Below are positions 10,501 through 20,480 of a DNA stretch of 62,000 nucleotides, piece by piece (positions within the stretch are counted from its first letter, which is position 1; each line of letters opens with the position of its first letter). The DNA is from Mesostigma viride (lineage: Eukaryota; Streptophyta; Mesostigmatophyceae; Mesostigmatales; Mesostigmataceae), in the NCBI GenBank assembly GCA_009746045.1, contig RPFO01000059.1, positions 1,108,928 through 1,170,927 of the forward strand, given 5' to 3'. The position numbers and the translations under genes were made by a program. The notes under the pieces are model-generated. The model was not told where the DNA came from. It saw nothing but the letters and a program-made list of their open reading frames with translations, and did no database searches.

Positions 10501-12964
10501 CTAAACACGCCCATCCTGACGAGCGCCACCCTAAAACCAAAACCCCATACCCGCCCACCTTGACGAGCGCGATGCCGTCCCCCAGCGCATGGCTCACGCG
10601 GATGACCAGGTATGAGCACTCCGCCTCGTCCTCCATGGGCGCGCTGTTGGGCAGCAGGTGCATGTCCCACAGGGGGCGCTCGCGCGGCAGCGGAGACATC
10701 ATCAGCTGCTCGATGCGCATGCGCAGGCGGGGCACGCCCTCCTCGGGCGAGTGCCGCGTGATGAACGATGCAGGATGCAGATCCGACTGAGGGTGGGGGG
10801 AGGTGGTGGAGGCGGGGGGCATCAGAGGGGCCAGCACGGACATCCAAGTGGGAAGGGGGGCTCAGAGGGGGTCCGCAAGGACCACAGGGGGACGCCAGCA
10901 TGCATGTCATGCATGTGCCACGAGTCAGCATAACGCGGGCATGCACAGCTACCAAGGTCACACAGTGCACATCCCTAAACAGTGCACATCCCTAAACAGT
11001 GCACATCCCTAAACAGTGCACATCCCTAAACAGTGCCCTGCGTGGCCCAAGAGAAGCGTGCGCGCATGCATGTCCCCCACGTCGAGACGGCAGGCATGGA
11101 GTGTGCCGGCGTGCTGGGTAGGCTGGTGTGGCTCGTGACCCTAACCAACGCTAACGAAGACAGGGCCTTGCTCGCAGAGATGATGACGTGATGAGCATGA
11201 TGAAGATGCCAGGTTGGGCCGCGGGCAGGAAAGCACGGTCGCAGGCCATGCCCCTGTGGCACGTCGTCCGGCTGCACCCGTGTGAGCGCTCTACCACCGG
11301 CAGCTGACACATGCGGGGACGAACACATGACGCTTGTATGCCATGCCGCCCATGCTAACAGATGGACACGCGGCTAGCGGCCCACCAGGCATGGAGTGGC
11401 CAGCGCAGCGGCACGCTGGCAAGACTGAAGCACAGTATGCCCATCACCCTGCCTGTACTGTTTCCTCCGGGATTGTTCCTACGAGATGCAGGAGAGGGGC
11501 ATTGCCGCAGGGATGGCATTGAGCATCTTGGAAATGCTGCCGAGGCCTCTGCAGCACGAAATGGAGAAGGGCTGACAACCATCGCTTGCCCAAGCTTTGG
11601 GCATGAGGTGCCAGGAAAATTTGGGGCCTCTTCATTCCAAAGCATCGCCTGAAAGGCGTGTCAAATGGCTATGAGGAGAAAAGCATCGCTGACCCCTTCA
11701 AACCAGACGCCTCATGCCCCTTTCCTTTCCTTTCATCAAACACATGTTGTCAGCCTGGCAAAGCATCTTGCCCTGGGCAGCCAAGCTGGTGCCTCCTCAG
11801 GCTAGATGGCGCAAAGCCCGGCGCGGAAACGTGCCCTGTGTGGCATGTTTGGTACTATTCACGCCCAAAATTCCGTTCATGGATAAGTCATAATCAACAG
11901 TTTAGCATGTCCAACAGGCACCAGCGCAGCAAGGTTTCTGCTGGCATGAAGGAAAAATTTCGACTATATTGTGAGGTGACAGAGCGCGCGTAATCAATAA
12001 GTCCTGCTGACATGCGTGTGACCCCTGCACGCCACAAGCATCTCATACACCTGGGCAACAGCGGTAATAACATAACGTGCCTATAAAGATGGTTTATACT
12101 CGAACAGCATAGCATATTCAGCCATGCATGAGAATGCATCATGACTCATAACGGCGCTCTGAAAAATTTAACGCATTCATGCTTCTGCACGTGGTGCTGC
12201 AAAATGCACTACATGAAGAAAATCAGGAGAGGGTGGGGGGCGGGGTGGGGGGTGGGGGGAGGGGTAACCATTACATCAAGCTATCTATGAAAGAGGCTTC
12301 AGCCGCATGTCTGCCCAAACACAGCTTGAAATGACGGCAAAGGTTCGAGAAATAAAGCCAAGGGCTCCTTACCTCCGAGAGCGGGTCAAAAGTCCATCCA
12401 TCCGGGCCGTTGACAGCTAAAGATCGCAGCCGGTGGAAACAGAGCAGCTTCTCGCGAATTAGTCCTTCCAGGGCGGCACGGGCTGGCAGATAGCCCGACT
12501 TGAAGGCCAAGACGGCTACGATGGGAAAATCCGGCACCTGTTGACCACGTTTGGAAATTAAAGCCACGGCCACGTTGTCAGCCTTTGCCGGACCTTTTCT
12601 CAGGACTTAGACAGCTAGCGTCGTTCAATTAAAGGTTTAACTAAACGAAGCCTCGTTCAGATTAAGATTATCCGAAGAAACTCAACTCCCAGATCCAATC
12701 CTCGTCAAACCTTACCTTGGACTCTTTCGGGAAAGCACCCCTGGCTACGCCTTCGGAAATGAAGGACATAGACCGCTCGCCAAGCCTTCTTTCCCTCGAC
12801 TTGCTTCGTAATTGCACAATGACGGGAATCACTGCTATTACTGACACCAGCACTGGCAATTTGGATCCGTGAACTAGCCAAGATAGCAAGGAATGAGCAA
12901 CGGCCAAAGCAAGTGCGAGGATTGCCAGCCTGCGCAACGGGCCTTCAAGCCTTGTTTGCTTCAT
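5354..12964 (-). CDS. WSD-type wax ester synthase/diacylglycerol acyltransferase, seven exons
   Basis: Exons on the - strand: 12,964-12,716, 12,537-12,373, 10,786-10,559, 9,629-9,388, 7,922-7,670, 6,818-6,645 and 5,668-5,354 (TAG stop). All junctions are GT-AG and the phases fit, giving 541 aa. Family role: transfer of acyl-CoA to a fatty alcohol or diacylglycerol to make wax esters or triacylglycerol, usually at the ER. Exon 1 carries two hydrophobic stretches (about aa 11-30 and 35-51), so the protein is probably membrane anchored. Exon 2 (FPIVAVLAF..., AALEGLIREKLL) matches the acyltransferase N-terminal fold. Exon 3 holds RPLWDMHLLPN and, at aa 203-209, SHALGDG in place of the family's HHxxxDG. 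Exon 5 has LGATVNDVLVACLGGAIREY. Exon 7 has the C-terminal domain: VFTNVPGPAEPLYVGGQQV, then LSIVSYGDQLRLSFVVDPDV. The length fits the family (about 450-520 aa). The family call is firm. Exon borders are by eye, and transcription start and poly(A) site are unknown. Confidence 0.9.
5669..6644 (-). other. WSD intron 6
   Basis: Donor gtgggt after CTG at 6,645 and acceptor gcgcag before TGG at 5,668. No further coding or repeat structure is recognised except a short AT-rich tatatt run near 6,305-6,330. Confidence 0.75.
7011..7097. repeat. 36-bp tandem repeat, about 2.4 copies, in WSD intron 5
   Basis: The block beginning ccttTgatgttgcgg recurs at 7,011, 7,047 and 7,083 with almost no change. Confidence 0.9.
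7447..7590. repeat. AGC/GGC trinucleotide-rich repeat in WSD intron 5
   Basis: Three units of about 36 bases (gcgaaacattggaagcagcag type) run into a pure AGC then GGC tract at about 7,524-7,575. It lies inside the intron, so the poly-Ala, poly-Gln and poly-Arg frames it creates are not protein. Confidence 0.85.
7616..7669 (-). repeat. 18-bp x3 tandem repeat copying the exon 5 splice donor
   Basis: On the - strand the end of WSD exon 5 (catcactgaag) and its donor gtacaggcat are followed by three 18-bp units of the same sequence, exactly filling 7,669-7,616. The first unit contains an in-frame TAA, so only the first donor gives the full protein. Confidence 0.85.
7936..8620. repeat. 35-bp minisatellite, about 19-20 copies, in WSD intron 4
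   Basis: Unit atgggaacaggtgggggggag plus agggagaggaggat, period 35, copies nearly identical with slips in the G run. On the gene's strand it is a long pyrimidine-rich tract that ends about 15 bases before the acceptor of exon 5 at 7,923. The ORFs of 255-395 aa through it (GGYGNRWGGRGR type and its antisense) are artefacts of the repeat. Confidence 0.95.
10271..10575 (-). repeat. Duplicated exon 3 donor segments with TTTAGGG-like spacers in WSD intron 3
   Basis: On the - strand the exon 3 end plus donor (gcgctcgtcaaggtgggcgg, true copy at 10,559) is followed by five diverged copies near 10,514, 10,428, 10,361, 10,322 and 10,279. The spacers are rich in tttaggg, with a run of about four units near 10,460-10,485. 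The plant-type telomere unit is seen directly, but its origin is unknown. Confidence 0.85.
10963..11030. repeat. 17-bp tandem repeat, 4 copies, in WSD intron 2
   Basis: Unit cagtgcacatccctaaa repeats exactly at 10,963, 10,980, 10,997 and 11,014. Confidence 0.95.
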
Positions 12965-13560
12965 TGTTTTTCAGTAAATGGAAGTAAATTAGAAAATGGA
13001 TGGGTTCACGATGCCCTGTTTCCGAGCGCAATTACGGCGCAGCAGCTTCCGGGATTCGAGTCGACGATGCAGTGATTTTCCCCAGTCCAGCTTTGAAAGC
13101 GTACGACAGAACCTGAAAACGGCAAACCGTGCGACACAGACTTTACTACCTAGTGCGGTAACCAGCGTGCGCCAATGCAATGAATTGTAGCATCCAGTGG
13201 GCCACACGACTTTGCCAAGACGGGACAAATTGAGACGAAATACCTAATCACAAACGGCACACGTCATGGCCAAACTCGGGCCAAACCTAACTCCAAATTT
13301 CCTAAATCCTCATCAGGGGAAAAATGAAGCGACGGTCAGCGAGCGAAGGTTGACGTGGCGGTCAGCTTTAGGATCGCCTTCAGCCTTGATGGTCGAGATC
13401 ATTATCTAGATACCCTTCTTCTCATATGACCGCAGCTACTAAACTCTGACCAACTATTAATAAAAATATCATAACGCAAATGCACCGGAATAGATTTACC
13501 TGTGTCTTGAACTAGTTTTCCGGGTAAATGGGTATTTTTTATTAACCAACAAGCCCCCCC
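12965..13560. other. Intergenic sequence upstream of the WSD gene
   Basis: No gene is recognised. The WSD promoter and 5' untranslated region should lie here on the - strand, but I can name no convincing TATA box or other element. Confidence 0.4.
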
Positions 13561-14400
13561 CCCAACCTGACGCGGACGCGTCAGCTTTTCCCCCACCGCC
13601 GATTCTCCTCACCCGCACCCCCGCACCCCCCCACCCACCTAACGGACCCCCCCACACCCCGGCAGCCCGCAGTTCCCCTGCCGCAGTTCGTCGCTACTCG
13701 CAGTCCAGTCTCCTCGCGGAGGCGACTACGTGGCGTGCCCCCACGCCCCCAATTTCTGCTGTCCGCCAGTGTCCGCCTGGCCCCAATGTAAACGAACCAG
13801 ACAAGATGCCAGGAGCGCAGATGGCTATGGCGGCGTAAAGGATAGTAGGCGATAGCCTCGACCATTCGCGACCGGGAAGATACCTCCAGATTCGTCGTTA
13901 AAAGGTGCGTCTAACGAGCTCCCTCTTGCCCGCAACCTTTGAGGCTAGCCGCCATGCGGTCCATGTCGGTCACAGGCTGTCTTACGTGGGTACGTAAGCA
14001 CCTGCAAACCACATTGTTCTCATGACGGCTAGCCCGGATTGCGGTTGGATTACGGGTAAAGTGCTGTTCGTAGGACGGTACAAGCTATGGTCAGTGCATA
14101 CCCGGCAGGTGCTGGGTTTCCTGACTATGCAAATACCCCCTTACCGCAGGTGCGGACGACACACTTTAACCCCTGGTTACGGAATTACCATGCACTGGCG
14201 GTTTAGTGGAGGAACCACTAACGCCTTCCCTGGCGATTCGACTTCGCCTAGAAACCCCCCCTGAGATCTGCCGTCATTGCTAGACACGGCAAGGCAATGA
14301 GGCTTTCACCCATGGTCATCACCCATCAGCTCAATTCCGGCACCCCACCACCACCCGACACTGACATTCTTCCTCGTTTGTGGTTTGTCTGCGCTTTTCC

Positions 14401-14922
14401 ATGGTTGCCCCGCAGGCCCCGTACGCCATGAGCCACACCGACCTTGTCCATGGCAAAGTTCCACCGTCCCCTGAATTGAAAGCTGCGCTTCAAGCATCTA
14501 CAGAGAAAATCTTGGTCATCATCCTACACGGCATGGATGCTTCGGTCTCTGACAGGAATGAGCTGAGGAAGCTGATGGCCGAGCGGGGCGGTATAATAGT
14601 GGGCGGCGTAAAAAACCAACCAAACTTCCATGTACGCTTCCCATCCGCAGAAGCTGCTGAGGCAGTTCTTAAAGCTTACGTCCACGGCAAGGGCAACCCG
14701 TCCATCATGGTGGGCCCCAAGGTCTTCCGGCTTCACAAGTACCAGCCCGAGTACAGTGGTGCCGAATTCACCCTCACTCTGTCGCACTTACCGGCAGAAA
14801 CACGCGACATTGCGGTGATACCTATGCTTATCAGACCCTGGGGCACGCCGTCGAACCCGGCGCTCTACGAGGAATCCGTCAAGGCAAAGCATCACGGGCC
14901 GCAAAAGAAGAAATCAAGGTGA
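14401..14922 (+). CDS. LINE ORF1a, RRM-like RNA-binding candidate
   Basis: 173 aa from the ATG at 14,401 (tttccATGG context); the open frame starts a little upstream at a GTG. The pattern EKILVIILHGM... then NFHVRFPSAEAAEAVLKAY has the beta-alpha-beta spacing and RNP1-like aromatic residues of an RRM, as in many LINE ORF1 proteins. The C-terminus is basic (QKKKSR). It stops 11 bases before the ATG of the next ORF, in a different frame. ORF1a and ORF1b together look like one gag-like ORF1 (RRM plus zinc knuckle) split in two. Whether this is a frameshift mutation, programmed frameshifting or reinitiation cannot be told from one copy. Confidence 0.7.
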   Translation: MVAPQAPYAMSHTDLVHGKVPPSPELKAALQASTEKILVIILHGMDASVSDRNELRKLMAERGGIIVGGVKNQPNFHVRFPSAEAAEAVLKAYVHGKGNPSIMVGPKVFRLHKYQPEYSGAEFTLTLSHLPAETRDIAVIPMLIRPWGTPSNPALYEESVKAKHHGPQKKKSR

Positions 14923-14933
14923 ACTCCGCAGCC

Positions 14934-16046
14934 ATGGGGTTCACACCCAACTTCGACCCGGCACGTGGGCTTACAGGAGACGGTCTAAACCTGATCTACG
15001 GCATGCCGGGCGGCTACTCGGAGGATGGGCCCCGCTGCATTCCGGACATCATCACGGTGCAAACTCACGACAACTCCGGCAAGATCGCCAGCAACCACAA
15101 GATCACCACGCAGATCGACATGGAGCGCCCGGTGTGCACCAGCTGCATGAGGAGCCGGGAACATGAGCCTAAGGACTGCCCGCACAGGTCCACGGCTAAC
15201 AGGGCTAAGAAGGACCGCATGGCTCATGCCAACCTCGGCCCCACACCGCGCCCCGATAATGCCCAGGATCCCAACGGCAGCCGGAACACAACCATGGGAG
15301 AGGATATCAACCGCTTCCTCTGGAACGGACTGGCCGACTGGAGGGTCTGTCACGACCTGGGTATGCCGGCGGGGGCAAGGATTGCCCTCAAGCTCCACCT
15401 TCTCATCACCTCAACCGGCAACGAGGACTCCATTTTCTGCCCGCTCAACGAGGCCAACGAACCCTACCTGTACGTCTGGGAACCTCGTGGGTACAAAACA
15501 CAACGCCCACTCGACTTCTGGACCGACGCGCAGATGCACATTGACAGCCTGGCGCTGAACCCACTGGTCACACTCAACCCGGAAACCCCCACCCTTCACA
15601 TGGCCCACGTTGAGAATGGGGGTCCCAGGAGGGGAATTGACCTAGTGAAGATCCTCCTCCCAGGCACATACCAGCCAGATGACACGGGCAAGATACCGGA
15701 TGCGGCCGGGCGATGGCTACTAACGTCCAAGAAGCAACTTTTCGAGGGCAGCAGCACCCCCTGGCCACAGTACAGGCCTGTCCGCCGCAAGGACCAGCCA
15801 ACCGCGGACACCGAGCCACCGGGATCGCCGCTGCACATTCCCAACGCCGCCAACGGGGCAGAGCTCAGCCTACCGGAGAATCTTGAGGAGGGGGACGAGA
15901 TCGGGGAACACATGGACACGGAGGCGCCGGGGCAAGGAACTAAGCGCGCCCGGCCGGCAGCCACCGGGGTCACTCACAACACCGGCCTGGACATCCGTGG
16001 CGGCGCCGGACGCAACGGACGTGGCGGCCGCGCCCACCGTGACTAG
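14934..16046 (+). CDS. LINE ORF1b, zinc-knuckle protein
   Basis: 370 aa from the ATG at 14,934; the frame is already open at 14,919, overlapping the ORF1a stop. Near aa 66-80 lies CTSCMRSREHEPKDC, a CX2CX5HX4C variant of the CCHC knuckle found in plant LINE and gag proteins. The C-terminus is acidic, then basic and Gly/Arg-rich (GGAGRNGRGGRAHRD), as expected of a nucleic-acid-binding protein. ORF2 starts 28 bases after its stop. Expected role: binding element RNA to form the ribonucleoprotein with ORF2. Confidence 0.75.
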   Translation: MGFTPNFDPARGLTGDGLNLIYGMPGGYSEDGPRCIPDIITVQTHDNSGKIASNHKITTQIDMERPVCTSCMRSREHEPKDCPHRSTANRAKKDRMAHANLGPTPRPDNAQDPNGSRNTTMGEDINRFLWNGLADWRVCHDLGMPAGARIALKLHLLITSTGNEDSIFCPLNEANEPYLYVWEPRGYKTQRPLDFWTDAQMHIDSLALNPLVTLNPETPTLHMAHVENGGPRRGIDLVKILLPGTYQPDDTGKIPDAAGRWLLTSKKQLFEGSSTPWPQYRPVRRKDQPTADTEPPGSPLHIPNAANGAELSLPENLEEGDEIGEHMDTEAPGQGTKRARPAATGVTHNTGLDIRGGAGRNGRGGRAHRD

Positions 16047-16073
16047 GTAAGACCTGCCTGATACGCCACTAAC

Positions 16074-19000
16074 ATGAGCCAACTCACCATAGTATCATGG
16101 AATGTACGTGGTCTCAATAGCTATGGAGTACGTACTGCTAATGGCATTCCCAATACTACTCGTATCAAGCAATTAACCCTTCACCTCGCATCATTACTGC
16201 AGGGCTACGGCGGCCCAGCCCATGAGATCTGGCTGGGCCTGCAAGAGCATAAAATTCAAGGCCCCGGGGTCACGGCCAACAAAGCAGTGAGAGCACTAGC
16301 TCCTAATAGTGAGAGTCGATGGGCTTGGGCGCGAGGAACCCAGGGGGGCACAGCTTTGATTCAATACCGTAAAACGGCTTCCTCACACCTCACCTGCCAC
16401 ACTTGGTCCCAACCGGTAGATACGGCGGCGGCTCAATGGCAAGGCCGCTGGGTACGACAGCACATCACCTGGGGTAGCAAGCAGGGGTACCTTCTTTCAA
16501 TTTACGCCCCAACCGACCCAGCTGAACAACATAATTTTTTCAAAGACATGTTTCAGATGATCCACGCCATTATTTCCCACGGCCTGGAGGTCATATTGAT
16601 GGGTGATTTCAATCTAGACATGGCGGCGCACCCTCAATCACGTACAAACCCCTTTCACGAACAGCTACTAGAGCTTAACCTACACGACCTACTGCGCTCC
16701 AGGGACAACGACCACACTTGGCTTGCAACACGCGACGGTCACCGCATCACACGCCGTCTAGACAGAATCTATGCCACGCACGCTTGGGCGGACCTTGTAT
16801 GTCATGCTAGGGTAGATCGCTCTATCACTCTTTCGGACCACTACCCTTGTATTATCACCTTAACGCACCACACCCCACCGACGCGGGGACCCGGTATCCC
16901 CCGCTTCAACCGAGACTTATTGAGGGATCAAACATTCACGGCTCAAGTAAAAGCTTTTTGGCGAGAGTGGGTGGCCAGCATCCCTCACTATACCGATCAT
17001 TGTCGATGGATGCAAGCCGGCCTACAACATGTACTGCAACTTTCTAAGAAATACACTGCTGAGCTTAGACAACAGAAAGGCCATGAATACCGATGTTACG
17101 AACGTATTGTCAATCGTCTACAACTTAAGCAAACACTCACTACTTATGACATGGCGAAAATGCAACAAGCCCAGCTAGCCTTGGACAAACTACGATACGA
17201 AAGACACGCTAACGCCATAGATGCGGAAAACCTTTGGTGGCACACAACGGGGGAAAAAATGAATAAAGAATATTTTGCACTCCTCCCGAAGCAACGAACA
17301 CACACGCTGATAACTGAAATTCACGACGACCAGGGCATCCACACCGACACCCATTCCATACTAAACAGCGGTCATCAATATTTTACGAAGCTATTCCGAA
17401 GTAAACCGCACCCTCAAGCACCTCAAGCTATCCACCAAGTCCTTCAGGCGATACCACGGCGCCTCACCACCACGCAGCAGCAAGAACTAGATCAGACACC
17501 CACACAAGCTGAGACACAGGCTGCTATGCTCAAAATCAAACTCGGTAGTGCACCCGGAGTGGACGGCATCCCTGTAGAATTTTGGAGGAAGTTTTGGCCC
17601 GACCTTTCTGCCGGCTTTTACAAATGCGTCCTCGAAGTATGGCGCACAGGTATCGTCCCTGGCAACTGGGCAGAAACCGCACTAATCCTCATATTTAAAA
17701 AGGGGTCTAAAACTCAATGGCAAAACTACCGTCCCATACGACTACTCACGGTTGCGTACAAAATCATCAGTAAAATACTACAACTACGCATTTACACAGT
17801 ACTCGACGACCTAATCGGTCCGGAACAAGTCGGCTTCCGCGCTAACCTACACATAAACGATAGCATTACCATGCTTATGGACATAGTGGAAAAAGCGTGG
17901 CGCCACAACATACTCGGCATCATACTATTCTGGGATTTCAAAAAAGCTTTTGACCGCATGTGTTGGGACTACCTTGAGAAGACATTGCGCGGTTTCGGAT
18001 TTGGTGGCACTTTCACGCATGTCACCATCGGTATGATTCAATCGCTCTCATGGACCCTACTCCTAAACGGGCACTTCTCACGCACAGGCACTAGCTCTAG
18101 GTCACTCCCACAAGGCGACTGCATGTCCCCGCTCCTGTTTCTTCTTGCGCATGCCGGGCTGTTCTTTTTGCACGCTCGCGACAACAGGATCAGGGGCTTC
18201 CCCATCCAAGGTAAACCGCGAGGTTTGTTCCAAACTGCTTATGTTGATGACACCACTAATGTCTGCACCTCCACTACCGATGTGCATGCTATCATGGAGA
18301 ATATCACGACATACTCTATGGCCTCTCAACAGCGGTGTAACGTGCAAAAGTCCACGGGGCTGCACATCGGGAGAGGATCCTCCCCCCGCTTATCACTCCC
18401 TAATCTGCCTGTGACATGGGTCCAGCCAGACGGTCACCACCTATTACACAACTGCCCTATCGGTTGCACTATGGATGGACGTCTTGCTGAACACCCCACC
18501 TTTTTGTATGACAACACAACACACAGTGGCAAACTCACAGGCATGCTCCAAGCGGCATCAAGATGGGCAGCGGTTCCCCGTCTCAGCCTACGGGGCAGGG
18601 TCCTCATCACCAACCAAATGTTATTCTCCAAAGTGCTCTACTACTGCCAAGGTCACCCACCTAACGAGTACACCACCAAGATCATCCAACGAATCGGCAG
18701 CAATTTTGTTTGGAAACAGCAGGGTATCATAACACACACGGTGCCGGGATGGATCGATCGGGACATGTCCTATATGCCATGGGTTCAAGGAGGCTTGGGC
18801 TTACATAATATGGAGTGGCGCTTATGGTCAGTGTACACCAAACAGATCCTAACCGCTTTCATAGGCGTAAACGCACACCCTGGTTGTATGTTGGCACAAG
18901 AAGCTTTCGCCACAACCTATACCCACAACAATGGTACATCATGGCACTTGGGGGCAGCAATACTTACATGTGCGCTCACTTCGTATAAAGGCTTATCATG

Positions 19001-20480
19001 GTACTGGGCACGTATGTGGAAAGGTTATAAGAACCTAAAACCGGACAGAATTGCTCACCCTACCACGCGGGAAGAGGTGGCACGCCAACCATTATATTTC
19101 AATGATTTGCTGCGCGATAGTGAGCATAATGTGTTTGGTGTTTTAAGCGGCCGCAACCCATATGAGGGCTTTTTGACGGCCAACCCGCCGGTTACGCGAA
19201 TCATCGATTTATACGCGGCTGACGGTGACCGATATCGCCTCCTAACATACACGGAAATCAGTGCGTGGATCGCAAACATGCCCAGCCGACCAGCTTGGGA
19301 CAACCTTCTACAAGCAATTCCCGCAGGATGGCATACCCTCATGACAACCCCACGCAAACCCCTACAAGTCGGGGAATGGGTGAGCTATTACCCGGATCGC
19401 GACACGTCCATACATAAGGGCTGCATCGTTGCGGTCGCGTCGACGGGCGTTACCATACAATTGCTCCAGGAGACACCCGACGGTCAAGGACTTCTCGGCA
19501 AATTGATTACATCGTACGCCTACATTCCAGCATTTCAATGTCACCGCATTCGAGTGGTCCCGTGGTCACTGTCACAGGCGTGCATGTTACCCTTGGACCC
19601 CACCACAGTGATACGCGACACCACATGGCTACATGTTGGCAAAGGGCGACTGGACACGCTTGCTCTAGACCCGCTAGAATTTGGGTGGGTCCTCACATCT
19701 GGCGGCACCCCCATGACGAAGTGCCTTTTCGAGTACACGGCAGACTGGGGATACCGGCTACTTCTACATAAAAATCATAGGATGCACCCGGGTCGCCTGC
19801 GCTGGCACCCCGAGTGGCCGGGCTACACCTGGATCAAGAACATTACCTTGGCAGTTGATCACCCATTGGTTGACAAACGGGCCACCGACGTCCAGCACCT
19901 GCTTATGCATCGGGCCATCGGGGTCAATTCCCAATTGCACCACCGGTACTCCCACGCGGCGGCGTGCTTATGCAACTTTCCAGATGAAACAATTGAGCAC
20001 AGATTTCTGGACTGCCAACTCGCCGGGGTTTGGCAATGGCTGCTGGGTATATGGGCCAAGTGGATGGCTATTACAGCTCCCCCCACCACCGTCACACTAT
20101 CTACGGTTATTTTCGGCATCACGGGATTACGGGACGCGAGCCTCACAGCCAACCAGATGGCATGGATATGGCTACGCACGACGATGCTTCACACCATATG
20201 GCAAGTTCGCAACGAGACCGTATTCACGTTACGTGCCGCGTACACGAGAGGTGCCGTGGTCCGCCGGTTTATCTCCTCTTGGAACCTGGCTATGCGTCGT
20301 TACTGGCTCCTGGCGACGGAACAACACAAAGTATGGGACCCGGGCCCTAACAATGACACCCCCAGCCCCCTGGAAGTCTTCCATGCACTCATGGGCATGA
20401 ACCAGGTCTTTACACGTATGCCGGATGACGATATATCTACAGTACAATGGCTACCTTGGTCGCAGGGCGCGCCTTATTAA
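16074..20480 (+). CDS. LINE ORF2: endonuclease, reverse transcriptase, zf-RVT
   Basis: 1,468 aa, uninterrupted. Residues 1-260 are an apurinic-type endonuclease/exonuclease/phosphatase domain: SWNVRGLN near aa 8-15, LQEHK, GDFNLD near 176 and SDHYP near 254. A linker leads to the reverse transcriptase (about aa 480-770) with SAPGVDGIPVEFW, NYRPIRLL, WDFKKAFDRM, LPQGDCMSPLLF and the catalytic YVDD near 723. The C-terminal part has a Cys/His block (CLCNFPDETIEHRFLDC, about aa 1,297-1,313) of the zf-RVT type common in plant LINEs. No RNase H domain is recognised. Known role of the family: nick the target and prime cDNA synthesis there. All catalytic blocks I checked are intact, so it could still be active. 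Confidence 0.95.
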   Translation: MSQLTIVSWNVRGLNSYGVRTANGIPNTTRIKQLTLHLASLLQGYGGPAHEIWLGLQEHKIQGPGVTANKAVRALAPNSESRWAWARGTQGGTALIQYRKTASSHLTCHTWSQPVDTAAAQWQGRWVRQHITWGSKQGYLLSIYAPTDPAEQHNFFKDMFQMIHAIISHGLEVILMGDFNLDMAAHPQSRTNPFHEQLLELNLHDLLRSRDNDHTWLATRDGHRITRRLDRIYATHAWADLVCHARVDRSITLSDHYPCIITLTHHTPPTRGPGIPRFNRDLLRDQTFTAQVKAFWREWVASIPHYTDHCRWMQAGLQHVLQLSKKYTAELRQQKGHEYRCYERIVNRLQLKQTLTTYDMAKMQQAQLALDKLRYERHANAIDAENLWWHTTGEKMNKEYFALLPKQRTHTLITEIHDDQGIHTDTHSILNSGHQYFTKLFRSKPHPQAPQAIHQVLQAIPRRLTTTQQQELDQTPTQAETQAAMLKIKLGSAPGVDGIPVEFWRKFWPDLSAGFYKCVLEVWRTGIVPGNWAETALILIFKKGSKTQWQNYRPIRLLTVAYKIISKILQLRIYTVLDDLIGPEQVGFRANLHINDSITMLMDIVEKAWRHNILGIILFWDFKKAFDRMCWDYLEKTLRGFGFGGTFTHVTIGMIQSLSWTLLLNGHFSRTGTSSRSLPQGDCMSPLLFLLAHAGLFFLHARDNRIRGFPIQGKPRGLFQTAYVDDTTNVCTSTTDVHAIMENITTYSMASQQRCNVQKSTGLHIGRGSSPRLSLPNLPVTWVQPDGHHLLHNCPIGCTMDGRLAEHPTFLYDNTTHSGKLTGMLQAASRWAAVPRLSLRGRVLITNQMLFSKVLYYCQGHPPNEYTTKIIQRIGSNFVWKQQGIITHTVPGWIDRDMSYMPWVQGGLGLHNMEWRLWSVYTKQILTAFIGVNAHPGCMLAQEAFATTYTHNNGTSWHLGAAILTCALTSYKGLSWYWARMWKGYKNLKPDRIAHPTTREEVARQPLYFNDLLRDSEHNVFGVLSGRNPYEGFLTANPPVTRIIDLYAADGDRYRLLTYTEISAWIANMPSRPAWDNLLQAIPAGWHTLMTTPRKPLQVGEWVSYYPDRDTSIHKGCIVAVASTGVTIQLLQETPDGQGLLGKLITSYAYIPAFQCHRIRVVPWSLSQACMLPLDPTTVIRDTTWLHVGKGRLDTLALDPLEFGWVLTSGGTPMTKCLFEYTADWGYRLLLHKNHRMHPGRLRWHPEWPGYTWIKNITLAVDHPLVDKRATDVQHLLMHRAIGVNSQLHHRYSHAAACLCNFPDETIEHRFLDCQLAGVWQWLLGIWAKWMAITAPPTTVTLSTVIFGITGLRDASLTANQMAWIWLRTTMLHTIWQVRNETVFTLRAAYTRGAVVRRFISSWNLAMRRYWLLATEQHKVWDPGPNNDTPSPLEVFHALMGMNQVFTRMPDDDISTVQWLPWSQGAPY

